Assembly: GCA_945888375.1 (NCBI GenBank)
Contig: CAMCZZ010000003.1
Coordinates: 124,001 to 188,000, forward strand
Direction: 5' to 3'
DNA: 64,000 nucleotides
Source of the DNA: Akkermansia muciniphila
Lineage (GTDB): Bacteria; Verrucomicrobiota; Verrucomicrobiia; Opitutales; Opitutaceae
Shown here in pieces: positions 17,536-26,341 of the stretch (positions are counted from its first letter, which is position 1; each line of letters opens with the position of its first letter). The notes below the pieces were generated by a model. It searched no databases and was not told where the DNA came from. It worked only from the letters and a program-made list of their open reading frames with translations. A program made the position numbers and the translations under genes.

Positions 17536-20445
17536 ATGAAGCCACCAAGTGAACCGCGCGCCCCCGCCCGGGCCTCACTTTCCCCGGTGGTTCGCTTCCC
17601 GCTCCTCGCTTTGGCGCTGACATTTTCCGCGCCCGCCGCCCACGCGCAGACCGCCGTCAGTCGCATCCCCCTCGCCGCCCAAGTAGCCGAAGTCGAACCC
17701 CTCCTGGCCGCCCGCAAACCCGCCGACGCCGCCGTTCTGCTCGACGAGATCGTGTCCCGCGTGCGAGCCGGGGAAAATATGCCCGCAGGCCTTTCTCTGG
17801 AACGCTTGCTCCTCACCGCCGCCCAAACCCACTTCCAAGCCGGTAACTTACCCCGCGCCGCCGAGCTGGCCGAAGCTCTAGAAAAAATCCCTTCCACCCC
17901 CGCCGCCCTGCTCGGTGACGCCCGCATGGTCCGCGGGCTCTCCCTCGCCCTGCAAAAAGACTACATCGCCGCCATCCCGGTCTTCGCCGCCGCCGAAGCC
18001 TCTCCCACCCACCGGGACAAAGCCCTGCTCTACGGCGCCCTCGCCGCCCGCGAGGCCGGCCGCCTGCCCATCGCGATCGCCGCCTACAACCGCCTGCTCG
18101 CCACCGCCCCCCGCGACCGCGACTGGGCCGACGCCGCGCTCTCCCTCGTCGAGCTGCACCTGCGCGCGGAAAACTTCGCCGACGCCCGACGCGGCCTCGC
18201 CCTGCTCCGCGGGCAACTCGCGCTGGTGGACAACCTCGCCGGGCTCAATCTGCTGTCCCTCCAACTAGGCGACGCCTTGCTGAAATCCGGCGACCCCGCC
18301 CACGCCATCGAGGCCTTCCGCACGATCACTGCCCGCGACGCCCTGCTGGCCGAGCAAAAGCGGCGCAATGCGATCCTCGAACGCGCCCTGGAGCGCCTCC
18401 GTGCCCTCGCCCGGCCCTCCTCGCTCGATCTCGACGCCATCCGCCGGCTCGACGCCCGCTTATCCCAGAGCCGCGCCTCCCTCGCCGAGGTGGAAAAACT
18501 GCCCGCCTTCGACGCCACCCTCCGCCAACACCTCGCCGCCGCCTTCCAGGAACGCGGCGGCGTCTGGGAAGCCGCCCTGCTCCTGGAGGACCTCCTCGCC
18601 CGCCATCCCGAACACCCCGGGCGCGAAGCCGTCTGGTTCGCCCTCGTCCGCGCCTACGCCGACGCCGGTCGCCTCGAAAAAGTGCGCGATGCCCTCGAAC
18701 GATTCCTCCACGCCCACCCCGGCTCGACCCTCGGGCCCCGCGCCCTTTACCTCGCCGCCGAAGCCGCCGGCCAACGCGGCGACCTGCCCGGCCAACTCGC
18801 CTTTCTCGACCTCGCCGACCAGCGCTTCCCAAGCAACGAGCTGACCGAGCCCATCCGCCTGCTCCGAGCCAACGCCCTCTTCGCCCTCGCCCGCCACTCC
18901 GAGGCCCGCACCGTCGCCCGCGCCTATCTCGCCGAGTTTCCGCGCGGCCGCTTCCTTGAGGAAGCCCGCTACCTCGCCGCCATGGCCGGCCTCGCCGAGG
19001 GTCACGCCACCGACGCCGAGAAACAGATCCTCGACTACCTGCGTGACTTTCCCGCAGGCCGCTTCGTGCCCGACGCCCGCTACCGCCTCGCCGCCACCGC
19101 GTATGCGCGCCAGGACTACGCCGCCAGCGGGGACCTCGCCGCCAAATGGCTCTCCGCCTACCCCTCCGACCACCCCCAGCGCGGCGAGGTGCTGGCCCTG
19201 CAGGGCGACGCCCTCGCCGGCCTCGGCGACCTCCCCGGCGCCATCACCGCCTACCGCGCGTCCCTCGACCTGCCCCTCTCCGACGAGCAGCTCGGCTACG
19301 TGCTCGACGAACTTACCCGCCACCACCAGGCCCGGCGCGAATACGACGCCGCCGTCGCCTTGTGGGAAAACTTCGCCGCCACCCGCCCGGACCACCCCTA
19401 CGTTATCAACGCCGCCTATTGGATCAGCCGCATCCGCTCCCGCGAAGGCCGCCCCGACGAGGCCCTGCCGCTCGTCGCCGAGATCACCCGCCGCTACCTG
19501 ACCGACCCCGGCCGCGCCGACGTCGAGCGCCTGCTGGTCGAGCTCGCCGCCAGCCTCGCCCGCACCCCCCGTGCCCGCGCCGGCGAACCCAAACCCCTCC
19601 CCGTCCCCGAGGCCGAGCTCTTCGCCCGCGCAGAGGAGTTGCTGCTCGATGCCAACACCCGCGAGTCCCCCACCGCCCGCGCCCGCGCCCTGTTCGTCCA
19701 CGCCGAGATCGCCGCCGCCCGCCAAAACCCGGCCCTCCGCGACGAGATCCTGGGCAAGATCGCCGCCACCTACGCCCCCGATCAGCTCCCCGCCGGCATC
19801 CTCGGCAAAGTCGGCGACGCCCTCCTCGCCCAAAACCAGCCCGAACTCGCCACCTCGTTCTACGAGCGTCTCGTCTCCGCCTACCCGCGCTCGCTGTTCG
19901 CCGACTACGGCTACGTCGGCCTCGGCGAAGTCTCCCTGCGCGCCGGCAAAGCCGAGGAGGCCCTCGCCCGTTTCGACGCCGCCATCGACGTCGCCGGCGC
20001 CCGCTCGAAGTTGAAGGAGGCCACTCTCGGCCGCGCCCGCGCCCGCCTCGCCCTCGGCCAGCTCGACCCCGCCCGCGCCCTGTTCGAGGAGGTCGCCGCC
20101 AACCGCGCCTGGCGCGGCGAAGCCACCGCCGAGGCCCTGTTCCAGCTCGGCGAGATCGCCGCCCGCCGCGCCACGCCTGACGACCTCGCCAAGGCCCAAG
20201 CCCACTACCAGCGCATTTATCTTTCGTATAAACGTTTCCCCGGCTGGGTCGCCAAAGCCTACCTGCGCTCGGCCGAGACCTTCGAGCGCCTCGGCCAGCC
20301 CGCCGAGGCGCTGACCACGCTTAACCGCATGCTCACCGAGGAACGCCTCGCACCTTTTCCGGAGTGGCAAAAAGCCCTCGCACTCAAACCCGCCCTAGAA
20401 GCCCGCGCCCCCGCCCCGGTCGTCCAGCCCCCCGCCCAATCATGA
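17536..20445 (+). CDS. Large secreted TPR-repeat protein
   Basis: A 969-residue protein from the ATG at 17536; a TTG 18 bases earlier is less likely. The signal peptide is FPLLALALTFSAPAAHAQ. The remainder is helical TPR-type repeats, many with A-x-x-x-Y/F and P-G-R positions, for example LARHPEHPGREAVWFALVRA, YLAEFPRGRFLEEARYLAAM, YLRDFPAGRFVPDARYRLAA and YERLVSAYPRSLFADYGYVG. This resembles BamD/YbgF-type periplasmic repeats. It opens an operon with ExbB/ExbD genes, which suggests a periplasmic or outer-membrane partner of a proton-driven complex. It overlaps the next gene by ATGA. Confidence 0.85.
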   Translation: MKPPSEPRAPARASLSPVVRFPLLALALTFSAPAAHAQTAVSRIPLAAQVAEVEPLLAARKPADAAVLLDEIVSRVRAGENMPAGLSLERLLLTAAQTHFQAGNLPRAAELAEALEKIPSTPAALLGDARMVRGLSLALQKDYIAAIPVFAAAEASPTHRDKALLYGALAAREAGRLPIAIAAYNRLLATAPRDRDWADAALSLVELHLRAENFADARRGLALLRGQLALVDNLAGLNLLSLQLGDALLKSGDPAHAIEAFRTITARDALLAEQKRRNAILERALERLRALARPSSLDLDAIRRLDARLSQSRASLAEVEKLPAFDATLRQHLAAAFQERGGVWEAALLLEDLLARHPEHPGREAVWFALVRAYADAGRLEKVRDALERFLHAHPGSTLGPRALYLAAEAAGQRGDLPGQLAFLDLADQRFPSNELTEPIRLLRANALFALARHSEARTVARAYLAEFPRGRFLEEARYLAAMAGLAEGHATDAEKQILDYLRDFPAGRFVPDARYRLAATAYARQDYAASGDLAAKWLSAYPSDHPQRGEVLALQGDALAGLGDLPGAITAYRASLDLPLSDEQLGYVLDELTRHHQARREYDAAVALWENFAATRPDHPYVINAAYWISRIRSREGRPDEALPLVAEITRRYLTDPGRADVERLLVELAASLARTPRARAGEPKPLPVPEAELFARAEELLLDANTRESPTARARALFVHAEIAAARQNPALRDEILGKIAATYAPDQLPAGILGKVGDALLAQNQPELATSFYERLVSAYPRSLFADYGYVGLGEVSLRAGKAEEALARFDAAIDVAGARSKLKEATLGRARARLALGQLDPARALFEEVAANRAWRGEATAEALFQLGEIAARRATPDDLAKAQAHYQRIYLSYKRFPGWVAKAYLRSAETFERLGQPAEALTTLNRMLTEERLAPFPEWQKALALKPALEARAPAPVVQPPAQS

Positions 20446-21266
20446 GCCCCCCACGCCTCTTCCTGGCCTTGGTCCTTGGTCACTGGGCATTGGTCCTTCC
20501 GCCCGCCGCCTCCGCCCAACGCTACTTCCTCAAAGACGGTTCCTCGCTCGCCGTCCACGATGTCACGGTCGCATCCAACGCCCTCGTGCAACAGGTGAAA
20601 ATCCCAACCGGCGGCACCTACGAGCGCCGCTACCCCTTCGCCGATATCGCCCGCCTCGAATTCCCCGAGCCTCCAGCGCTCGATGAAGCCGAGGCCCTCG
20701 TGACCTCCGGCCAAGGCGAGACCGCGCTGAAGCTCCTCGATCCGGTCTATCGTCAATTCGCCCCCTTCCCGAAAACCCCCGGCTCCCCCTGGCCCCGCGC
20801 CGCCTCCCTGCGCCTTCAAGCCCTTTTCCTCGGCACCGACGAGACCGCCATCGGCGCCGCCGCCCGCGAGTTGATGTCCACCGGCCTCGGCCCCGAGGTG
20901 ACCGGCGTGGCCCAGCTCGCCCTCGCCCGGCTCGACGCCCGCGCGGGCCGCGAAGCCCTCGCCCGCCTGATGCTCGACGAGATCGTCAAGGACGCCCCGC
21001 CCGCTGTTACCGCCCGGGCCTGGCTGCTGCGCGGCGACCTCGCCGCCGCCCGGGCCGCCCACGCCGAGGCCCTGGAGTGCTACCTGCATATACCCGCTTT
21101 TTTCGGCAGCCATGAGGACCTCATGCCCGCCGCTCTCCTCGGAGCCGCCCGCGCCTACAAGGGTTACGGCGATGCTGACCGCGCCGAGCGCGCCGCCCTA
21201 GAATTGATCGACCGCCATCCCGCCACCCTCGAAGCCACCCAGGCTAAAAAAGAATTCAATCTCTGA
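20442..21266 (+). CDS. Secreted helical-repeat protein of a Tol/Exb-type operon
   Basis: A 274-residue protein starting at the ATG at 20442, which overlaps the preceding stop as ATGA. The signal peptide LFLALVLGHWALVLPPAASA is followed by a short beta segment (YFLKDGSSLAVHDVTV, then IPTGGTYERRYPFADIARLE) and TPR-like helices to the end. No enzyme motif is seen. Most of the signal peptide is encoded by heptameric DNA repeats (20468-20498). It is probably a periplasmic partner of the large TPR protein. Confidence 0.75.
   Translation: MSPPRLFLALVLGHWALVLPPAASAQRYFLKDGSSLAVHDVTVASNALVQQVKIPTGGTYERRYPFADIARLEFPEPPALDEAEALVTSGQGETALKLLDPVYRQFAPFPKTPGSPWPRAASLRLQALFLGTDETAIGAAARELMSTGLGPEVTGVAQLALARLDARAGREALARLMLDEIVKDAPPAVTARAWLLRGDLAAARAAHAEALECYLHIPAFFGSHEDLMPAALLGAARAYKGYGDADRAERAALELIDRHPATLEATQAKKEFNL
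20468..20498. repeat. Heptameric tandem repeat inside the signal-peptide coding sequence
   Basis: Four 7-base units plus a remainder: CTTGGTC, CTTGGTC, ACTGGGC, ATTGGTC, CTT. It encodes the hydrophobic core of the secreted protein's signal peptide. Confidence 0.65.
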
Positions 21267-21286
21267 CCCTCTCTTTCCCAACCGCC

Positions 21287-22060
21287 ATGCGCCTCCCCCT
21301 CCTCGCCACCCTCGCCGCTTTGCCCGCGACCCTCCTCGCCCAGTCCGCCGCCGCCCCCGCCATGAAGTCCACCAGCCTCCTCGCCGAGCTGTCGTCTCCC
21401 TTCATCCTGCCACTTTGGTTCTGCTCCGGACTGATCGTCTATCTCGTCATCGACCTCTACGATAAATCCGCCGCGAAAAAATTCCTGCCTGCGGCCGACC
21501 TCGAGACCGCGCGAAACTACTTCCGCGCCGGCGACTACCGCGGCGCCTACGCTTGGGCCGCCAAGACCAAAGGCCCCCTGCCCGCCGCCCTGCACGCCGG
21601 CCTGAAACACGCCCCCTCCGGCAAAGCCGCCGCCGAGGACGCCATGGCCGCCGTGATCGTGGGCGAAAACGCCCGCTTCCAATCCAAAATCGCCTACCTG
21701 TCCGTCATCGGGGTCATCGCGCCCATGGTCGGCCTCACCGGCACCGTCGTCGGCATGATCCAAGCCTTCGCCGCCATGGGCCAAGCCGGCGCGGCAGATC
21801 CCTCCAAACTCTCCGGCGCCATCGGCCACGTGCTCCACGCCACCGCCTCCGGCCTCGCCGTCGCCATCCCCGCCTTTGTATTTTATTACCTGCTACGCAA
21901 CCGCGTCGGCCACCAGATCCACCAGCTGTCGCTGGTGTTGAACGACTTCTTCCGCGGCTTCCCCTACGCCCACTTGGAAAACGTCGCCTTCGAGGGCGGC
22001 GAACAAATCGCCGCCACGCCCGACTGGGTCGCCGCCGGCCAATCCCAGCGCCAAGGCTGA
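21287..22060 (+). CDS. exbB: MotA/TolQ/ExbB proton channel family protein
   Basis: A 257-residue inner-membrane protein. A signal-like N-terminus precedes three membrane segments: PFILPLWFCSGLIVYLVIDL (about 37-56), YLSVIGVIAPMVGLTGTVVG (about 137-157) and ASGLAVAIPAFVFYYLL (about 188-204). The segment APMVGLTGTVVGMIQAF is the conserved channel helix of ExbB/TolQ. It works with the two ExbD proteins just downstream to harvest proton-motive force. The N-terminal extension before the first helix is common in Verrucomicrobiota and Planctomycetota homologues. Confidence 0.93.
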   Translation: MRLPLLATLAALPATLLAQSAAAPAMKSTSLLAELSSPFILPLWFCSGLIVYLVIDLYDKSAAKKFLPAADLETARNYFRAGDYRGAYAWAAKTKGPLPAALHAGLKHAPSGKAAAEDAMAAVIVGENARFQSKIAYLSVIGVIAPMVGLTGTVVGMIQAFAAMGQAGAADPSKLSGAIGHVLHATASGLAVAIPAFVFYYLLRNRVGHQIHQLSLVLNDFFRGFPYAHLENVAFEGGEQIAATPDWVAAGQSQRQG

Positions 22061-22112
22061 GCCAGCGGCGCGCCCCTTTCACCTTAATCTTCCCCCTTAA
22101 ACTCAAAATCCC

Positions 22113-22538
22113 ATGGCAAGCGGAGGCGGCGGCGGCGACGGCGAGCCAGAATTCCAAATCGCGCCGATGATCGACGTGTTGCTCGTGCTGCTCATCTTTT
22201 TCATGAGCATCGCGACCTCCTCCGTCGCGCGCTACGACCCGTCCATCCAGGTCCCGGTCGCGCCCGACGCGAACAAGAAGGACGACTCCGAGGGCGAGCT
22301 GGTCTTCAACATCGCCTGGCGCGCCGACGACCGCGCCGCCACCACCACCTACGAGGAACAGGTCGTCATCCCCGCCGACACCGTGCCCACCCTGATGGCG
22401 CGAAAAAAAGCCAACCCCCAGGCCCGCGTCCTCATCCGCGCCGACGCCGGCACCCCCGTCCGCCACGTCCAGGCCGTGGTCGAGGCCGCCGCCAAGGCCG
22501 GCATCAACGACGTCACCTTCGCCACCGTGGCCCGCTGA
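22113..22538 (+). CDS. exbD: ExbD/TolR family biopolymer transport protein (first copy)
   Basis: A 141-residue protein with a short cytoplasmic N-terminus, one membrane helix QIAPMIDVLLVLLIFFM containing the essential Asp, and a periplasmic domain ending VVEAAAKAGINDVTFATVAR, the usual ExbD end. The N-terminus is Gly-rich. It lies 52 bases after exbB and pairs with the second ExbD gene; the two probably form a heteromeric complex with the ExbB pentamer. Confidence 0.93.
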   Translation: MASGGGGGDGEPEFQIAPMIDVLLVLLIFFMSIATSSVARYDPSIQVPVAPDANKKDDSEGELVFNIAWRADDRAATTTYEEQVVIPADTVPTLMARKKANPQARVLIRADAGTPVRHVQAVVEAAAKAGINDVTFATVAR

Positions 22539-22561
22539 CGGCGCGATCCAAGCAGTCCCAT

Positions 22562-22587
22562 GTCCAAAGTCTCAAAGTCCAAGGTCG
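22562..22587. repeat. Short GTCCAAA-type repeat between the two exbD genes
   Basis: GTCCAAA, GTCTCAAA, GTCCAAG and GTC follow one another, a degenerate heptameric array in the 125-base gap between the exbD genes. The rest of the gap shows no gene. Confidence 0.5.
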
Positions 22588-22663
22588 AGTGCGGCGCGCC
22601 CTGCGCGCAGATGCCGACCTTCGGCCTTCGACGCTGTGACCTTAAGACACTCCGCCTTTTCCG

Positions 22664-23110
22664 ATGAAATTGCCCATCCAGTCCCAGAACCCCGACGTCG
22701 GCTTCCAGATCGCGCCGATGATCGACGTGGTGTTTGTGATCCTGGTCTTTTTCATGGCCCTGGCCGCCCAGATCCGCATCGAGCAGATCCTCCAGACCAA
22801 GCTGCCCGGCGTGGCCGTCGCCTCGAGCTCAACTGAGTTTTTTGACGAACAGATCCTCCAGATCGCCGAGGACGGGGAGGTCACCCTGAACGACGAGATC
22901 TTCGACGGCCCCGACGTCCATGACCTGCCCCAGTTGACCAACACCCTTGGCCAGCTCCAGGCCTCCAGCGAAGCCGCCAAGACGAAGCTCGTCGTCACCC
23001 TCATCAGCCACCCCGACTCCGCCTACCAGCGCACCATCGAGGTGCTTAACGCCCTCGCCGCCGCCGGCGTGAGCAACGTGACCTTCACCGCCACGGAAGA
23101 GGAACCCTGA
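22664..23110 (+). CDS. exbD: ExbD/TolR family biopolymer transport protein (second copy)
   Basis: A 148-residue protein with the membrane helix QIAPMIDVVFVILVFFM (essential Asp present) and the periplasmic end IEVLNALAAAGVSNVTFTAT. It differs from the first copy mainly in its periplasmic part, suggesting two distinct subunits rather than a recent duplication. It precedes the TonB-like/VWA gene by 19 bases. Confidence 0.93.
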   Translation: MKLPIQSQNPDVGFQIAPMIDVVFVILVFFMALAAQIRIEQILQTKLPGVAVASSSTEFFDEQILQIAEDGEVTLNDEIFDGPDVHDLPQLTNTLGQLQASSEAAKTKLVVTLISHPDSAYQRTIEVLNALAAAGVSNVTFTATEEEP

Positions 23111-23129
23111 GCCTGACCGACCCCGCGCC

Positions 23130-24647
23130 ATGTCCCCTCCCGAACCCCGCCCCCCCCTTTTGCAACGCCTGCTGCGCGCGGTCCGCAACGTCCCGCTGCT
23201 CGTCACCGTCGGCGTGCACGTCGCGCTCGGCCTGATCGCCGCCGCCGTGATCGTGCAGCAGACCACCGCGGCGAAAAAGCGGACCTTCGAGGCTGCGCCC
23301 GAGGCCGCCGCCCCCAAACCGATCGAGCACCGTCTCCAAGTCGCCCGCCGCGGCGGCGCCTCGGCCTCGGCCGCCTCGCCCGTTTCCGCCAACCGCATTT
23401 TCTCCGCCTCACCCGACGCCCTCACCCTGCCCTCCCTGCCCGACCTGCCATCGATGAACGGGGGCTTCGGGGGCTTCGGCGCGAGCGGCTCCGGGGTGGG
23501 CCTCGGCGCCGGCACCGGCATGTCCACCTCGCTCGGCGGCGGAGTCGGCCTCGGCGGGCGCGGTTTCATGTCCCTCAGCTTCCTCGGCGCCACCACCCCG
23601 AACCCCAGCCAGATCATTTTCGTGGTGGATACCGGGACCGCCATCATGGCCCCCGCCAAGGGCGGCTTCCGCGCCTTCGCCATCATCCGGGAGGAAATCC
23701 TGCGCCTGGTCGGCAAACTCCCGCCCACCTGCCGTTTCAACGTAATCCTCTTCCGCGCCGGCTCCAGCGGCGAAGCCGAAGACACGACCGACGCCGGCGT
23801 GGAGCTGAATCTCTTCCGCGCCGAGCTCGTGCCCGCCTCCAGCGAGGCCAAAAAAGATTTTTTTACCTGGATGGCTCCGGTGAACGCCGAGCTGGGCAAC
23901 TTCGGCCCCGGTTCCGCCACCCGCAGCACCCCCTGGAAGCGCAAAGCCCTTCCGCCCGAGGCCGGCCTCGACCCGCTGCTCTACCCACCGGTCTGGTCCC
24001 GCGCCGTCCACGCCGCCCTCGAGCAGCAACCCACCACGGTTTATGTCATCACCTCGACCGATGGCGTCGTGCGCCGTGCCATCGACGCTCAAACCGCCGG
24101 CCGTCGCCGCGCCGAGATCGACAAAGCCCGCACCGCTTTCAATGCCGCTCTGGCGAAAGAGGGCCTGAACGCCGAAACGGTGGTGGAAGCCCGCAACCGC
24201 GCCTACCGCAAGGCTGGCCGCGAACTGGCCGCCGCCAATAAAAAGTTCCTCGCCGACGGCCAGGACCCCATCGTGGTGGCCGGTAACGACCAGATCTTCA
24301 CCGCCGCCACCCAGGCCGAGCTGAAACGTCGCGGCGTCACCATCACCCTCGACCCGACCGGCTGGTCCCGCGCCGATGGCACCGTATTTAAAATCCCCGA
24401 ACAAAACGTCGCCAACTGGGAAGGGGCATCGTGGAACGATTTTCACGCCCACCTCGCCAAACTGCAAAAAACCCTGCTGCCTGAACGCGCCGTGCTGAAT
24501 CTGTTTCTCTTCGTCGGCCCGAACGACAAAGCCCTCAACGCCACCGAAAACCTCACCGCCACCGCCAAACGCAACGGCGGCACCTTCCAACTCCTCACCA
24601 CCCGCCGCCTCGAGGAACTCCAAGCCCGCGAGGCCGCCGCCAAATAA
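23130..24647 (+). CDS. TonB-position membrane protein with degenerate VWA-like domain
   Basis: A 505-residue protein. One N-terminal membrane helix (VPLLVTVGVHVALGLIAAAV, about 21-40) has the topology of TonB. A Pro/Ala/Gly-rich linker follows to about residue 150. The segment IIFVVDTGTAIMAPAKGGFR to LPPTCRFNVILF looks like the first half of a von Willebrand A domain, but the MIDAS DxSxS is D-T-G-T-A, so metal binding is probably lost. Later ERAVLNLFLFVGPNDKALNA and a C-terminal coiled segment follow. It is the last gene of the ExbB/ExbD operon, the position where TonB or TolA usually lies, so it may be the element moved by the motor. This is inference. Confidence 0.75.
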   Translation: MSPPEPRPPLLQRLLRAVRNVPLLVTVGVHVALGLIAAAVIVQQTTAAKKRTFEAAPEAAAPKPIEHRLQVARRGGASASAASPVSANRIFSASPDALTLPSLPDLPSMNGGFGGFGASGSGVGLGAGTGMSTSLGGGVGLGGRGFMSLSFLGATTPNPSQIIFVVDTGTAIMAPAKGGFRAFAIIREEILRLVGKLPPTCRFNVILFRAGSSGEAEDTTDAGVELNLFRAELVPASSEAKKDFFTWMAPVNAELGNFGPGSATRSTPWKRKALPPEAGLDPLLYPPVWSRAVHAALEQQPTTVYVITSTDGVVRRAIDAQTAGRRRAEIDKARTAFNAALAKEGLNAETVVEARNRAYRKAGRELAAANKKFLADGQDPIVVAGNDQIFTAATQAELKRRGVTITLDPTGWSRADGTVFKIPEQNVANWEGASWNDFHAHLAKLQKTLLPERAVLNLFLFVGPNDKALNATENLTATAKRNGGTFQLLTTRRLEELQAREAAAK

Positions 24648-24657
24648 TCCATCCGCC

Positions 24658-25047
24658 ATGCCCGCCGTCACCCGCCTCCTGCACACCCGCTACCGCGTCA
24701 ACGACCTCGCCGCCTCGGTGAAATTCTACACCGAGGCCCTCGGTCTCGTCGTCTCCCGCCGCCACACCTCGCCACGCGGCGCCCAGCTCGTGTTTCTCGC
24801 CACCCCGAATTCCGTCGAGGAAATCGAGCTCTGCCAGATGCCCCCCGGCGCCTCGCCGGTGCAGGTGCAACCCGACCTCACCCACCTCGCCTTCGAGGTG
24901 ACTGATCTCGCCGCCTTCGCCACCGAGGCCGCCGCCAAGGGCTACCCGCTGTCCGACGGTCCCACCACCACCGGCAGCGGCTCGCTGATCGCCTTCCTCG
25001 ACGCCCCCGAAGGCTACGAGATCGAGCTCATCCAGCGCGCCAAGTAA
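24658..25047 (+). CDS. gloA: Lactoylglutathione lyase / glyoxalase-family protein
   Basis: A 129-residue single-domain VOC protein. Metal ligands expected for glyoxalase I are present: H9 (LLHTRYRVNDL), a Glu in EEIELCQM, a His in LTHLAFEV and the Glu in GYEIELIQ at the end. SVKFYTEALGLVV is the conserved first repeat. It isomerises the hemithioacetal of methylglyoxal and a thiol to a lactoyl thioester; which thiol this organism uses is not known. It follows the Exb operon by 10 bases. Confidence 0.85.
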   Translation: MPAVTRLLHTRYRVNDLAASVKFYTEALGLVVSRRHTSPRGAQLVFLATPNSVEEIELCQMPPGASPVQVQPDLTHLAFEVTDLAAFATEAAAKGYPLSDGPTTTGSGSLIAFLDAPEGYEIELIQRAK

Positions 25048-25108
25048 GCGCCCGCCCAGCGCTTTCCGCTTTCGCTTAAGCCGGCGAGGCTATCCCCTGC
25101 CCCGCCGC

Positions 25109-25816
25109 ATGTCCGACTCACCCTCCTCTTTCCACGTCGCCTTCCGCGCCGCCCGCGCCAATCTAGTGCCGGGCCTCGTGCTGCAAGCCTTCGCCGGTGC
25201 GCTGGTCGCGGCCTATTTCTGGCACGAGCCGACCCGCGCCTCGCTGGATGCCCTGGCAGGGTTTCGCGAGCGGGTGGGCCTGCCCTTCGCGTTGGTGTCC
25301 ACCGCCCTCTTTGGCGGTCTCCTGCCCGCCTTGGTTCTGCGCCTCACGCCCACGACTTCGGGGCGGCGGCACGACGGCCGGCAGGTCGCGGCGTTGACCC
25401 TTTTTTGGGCCTACAAGGGGTGGGAGGTGTCGTTTTTCTACAGCCTGCTAGCGCTCTTCGTGGGCGAAGACCGGGACTTCGCCACCATCGCGACCAAGAC
25501 CTTCATCGACCAGTGCGTTTACTCGCCATTTTTCACCGTGCCCTGCGCTTGGTTTTTCTACTCTTGGGTGGAAACCCGTTTCGCGATCGCGCCGGTGCTG
25601 CAGGAATTTCGCCGGCCGGGTTGGTTTGGGCGCCTGGTGCCGCTTCAGGTCGCAGGCTGGGGCGTATGGGTGCCGGCCGTGGCCATCATCTTTCAGCTGC
25701 CGACCTCGCTACAACTGCCCCTGCAAAACCTGGTTTGCTGCTTCTACACCTTGATGGTCGCCTTCCTGACCCGGCCCGCCGAGCCGATCCCAACGCCCGC
25801 CGGGCGCCTGCCTTGA
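25109..25816 (+). CDS. Mpv17/PMP22-like integral membrane protein
   Basis: A 235-residue protein with about four hydrophobic segments. The second half, with TKTFIDQCVYSPFFTVPCAW, then FGRLVPLQVAGWGVWVPAVA and IIFQLPTSLQLPLQNLVCCF, follows the order of the eukaryotic Mpv17/PMP22 signature: K-x3-DQ-x4-P, a W-x2-W-P-like motif, then F-x2-P and a final helix. The family's role is debated (channel in organelles); the bacterial function is unknown. It is not clearly tied to its neighbours. This assignment rests on motif order only. Confidence 0.55.
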   Translation: MSDSPSSFHVAFRAARANLVPGLVLQAFAGALVAAYFWHEPTRASLDALAGFRERVGLPFALVSTALFGGLLPALVLRLTPTTSGRRHDGRQVAALTLFWAYKGWEVSFFYSLLALFVGEDRDFATIATKTFIDQCVYSPFFTVPCAWFFYSWVETRFAIAPVLQEFRRPGWFGRLVPLQVAGWGVWVPAVAIIFQLPTSLQLPLQNLVCCFYTLMVAFLTRPAEPIPTPAGRLP

Positions 25817-25850
25817 CGCGTCTGCTAAGCTGCCTTCGGTTTCCCTCGTG

Positions 25851-26204
25851 ATGCAGCCGCTCCGCCACCTCCAGCCCGCCCTCGCCGCCCTGCTTGCGGC
25901 CTGCGTGCTGCTGCTCGGTCTGGCGGTAAGCTCACCCGCGCTCCACGCCCACTTGCACGTCGAGCAGGCCTGCGCGGACGGGACCGACGTCGACCACGCC
26001 CACGATTCCGCTTCGGACACCGCCGATGCCAACCACAGATGCGCGGTTAACCTTTTCGCCACCGGTTGCGAGGCGCCGGTCGCGTTCGCGTTTTGCCCGC
26101 CCGTCGCCCTCCACGCCGAGGGCGTGACGAGCTTCACCGAACTTCTGCTCGCCCGGACCCTGCGCGGTCCGGAGCAGGTGTGCGGTCCGCCGGCCCGCGC
26201 TTGA
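25851..26204 (+). CDS. Small secreted His/Cys-containing protein
   Basis: A 117-residue protein from the ATG at 25851. An N-terminal hydrophobic signal (AALLAACVLLLGLAVSSPAL) is followed by HAHLHVEQACADGTDVDHAH, then DANHRCAVNLFATGCEAPV and a second weakly hydrophobic stretch. The spacing of His and Cys suggests metal binding in the periplasm, as in small proteins found near metal transport genes. No named domain is certain. It precedes the prepilin-like/choice-of-anchor group. Confidence 0.6.
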   Translation: MQPLRHLQPALAALLAACVLLLGLAVSSPALHAHLHVEQACADGTDVDHAHDSASDTADANHRCAVNLFATGCEAPVAFAFCPPVALHAEGVTSFTELLLARTLRGPEQVCGPPARA

Positions 26205-26341
26205 GTTGATTCGCAGCCGCGCCGGCCCTTCCGCCGGCGGCCTGCCCGTGCTCCCGCGCACCGCCCTCGTCGGCGGCTTTGCGTGCGTCCTCCACCTCGC
26301 CGTCGCGCCTGCGCGCCCGACCGGCCCCAACCCGGCTCCCC

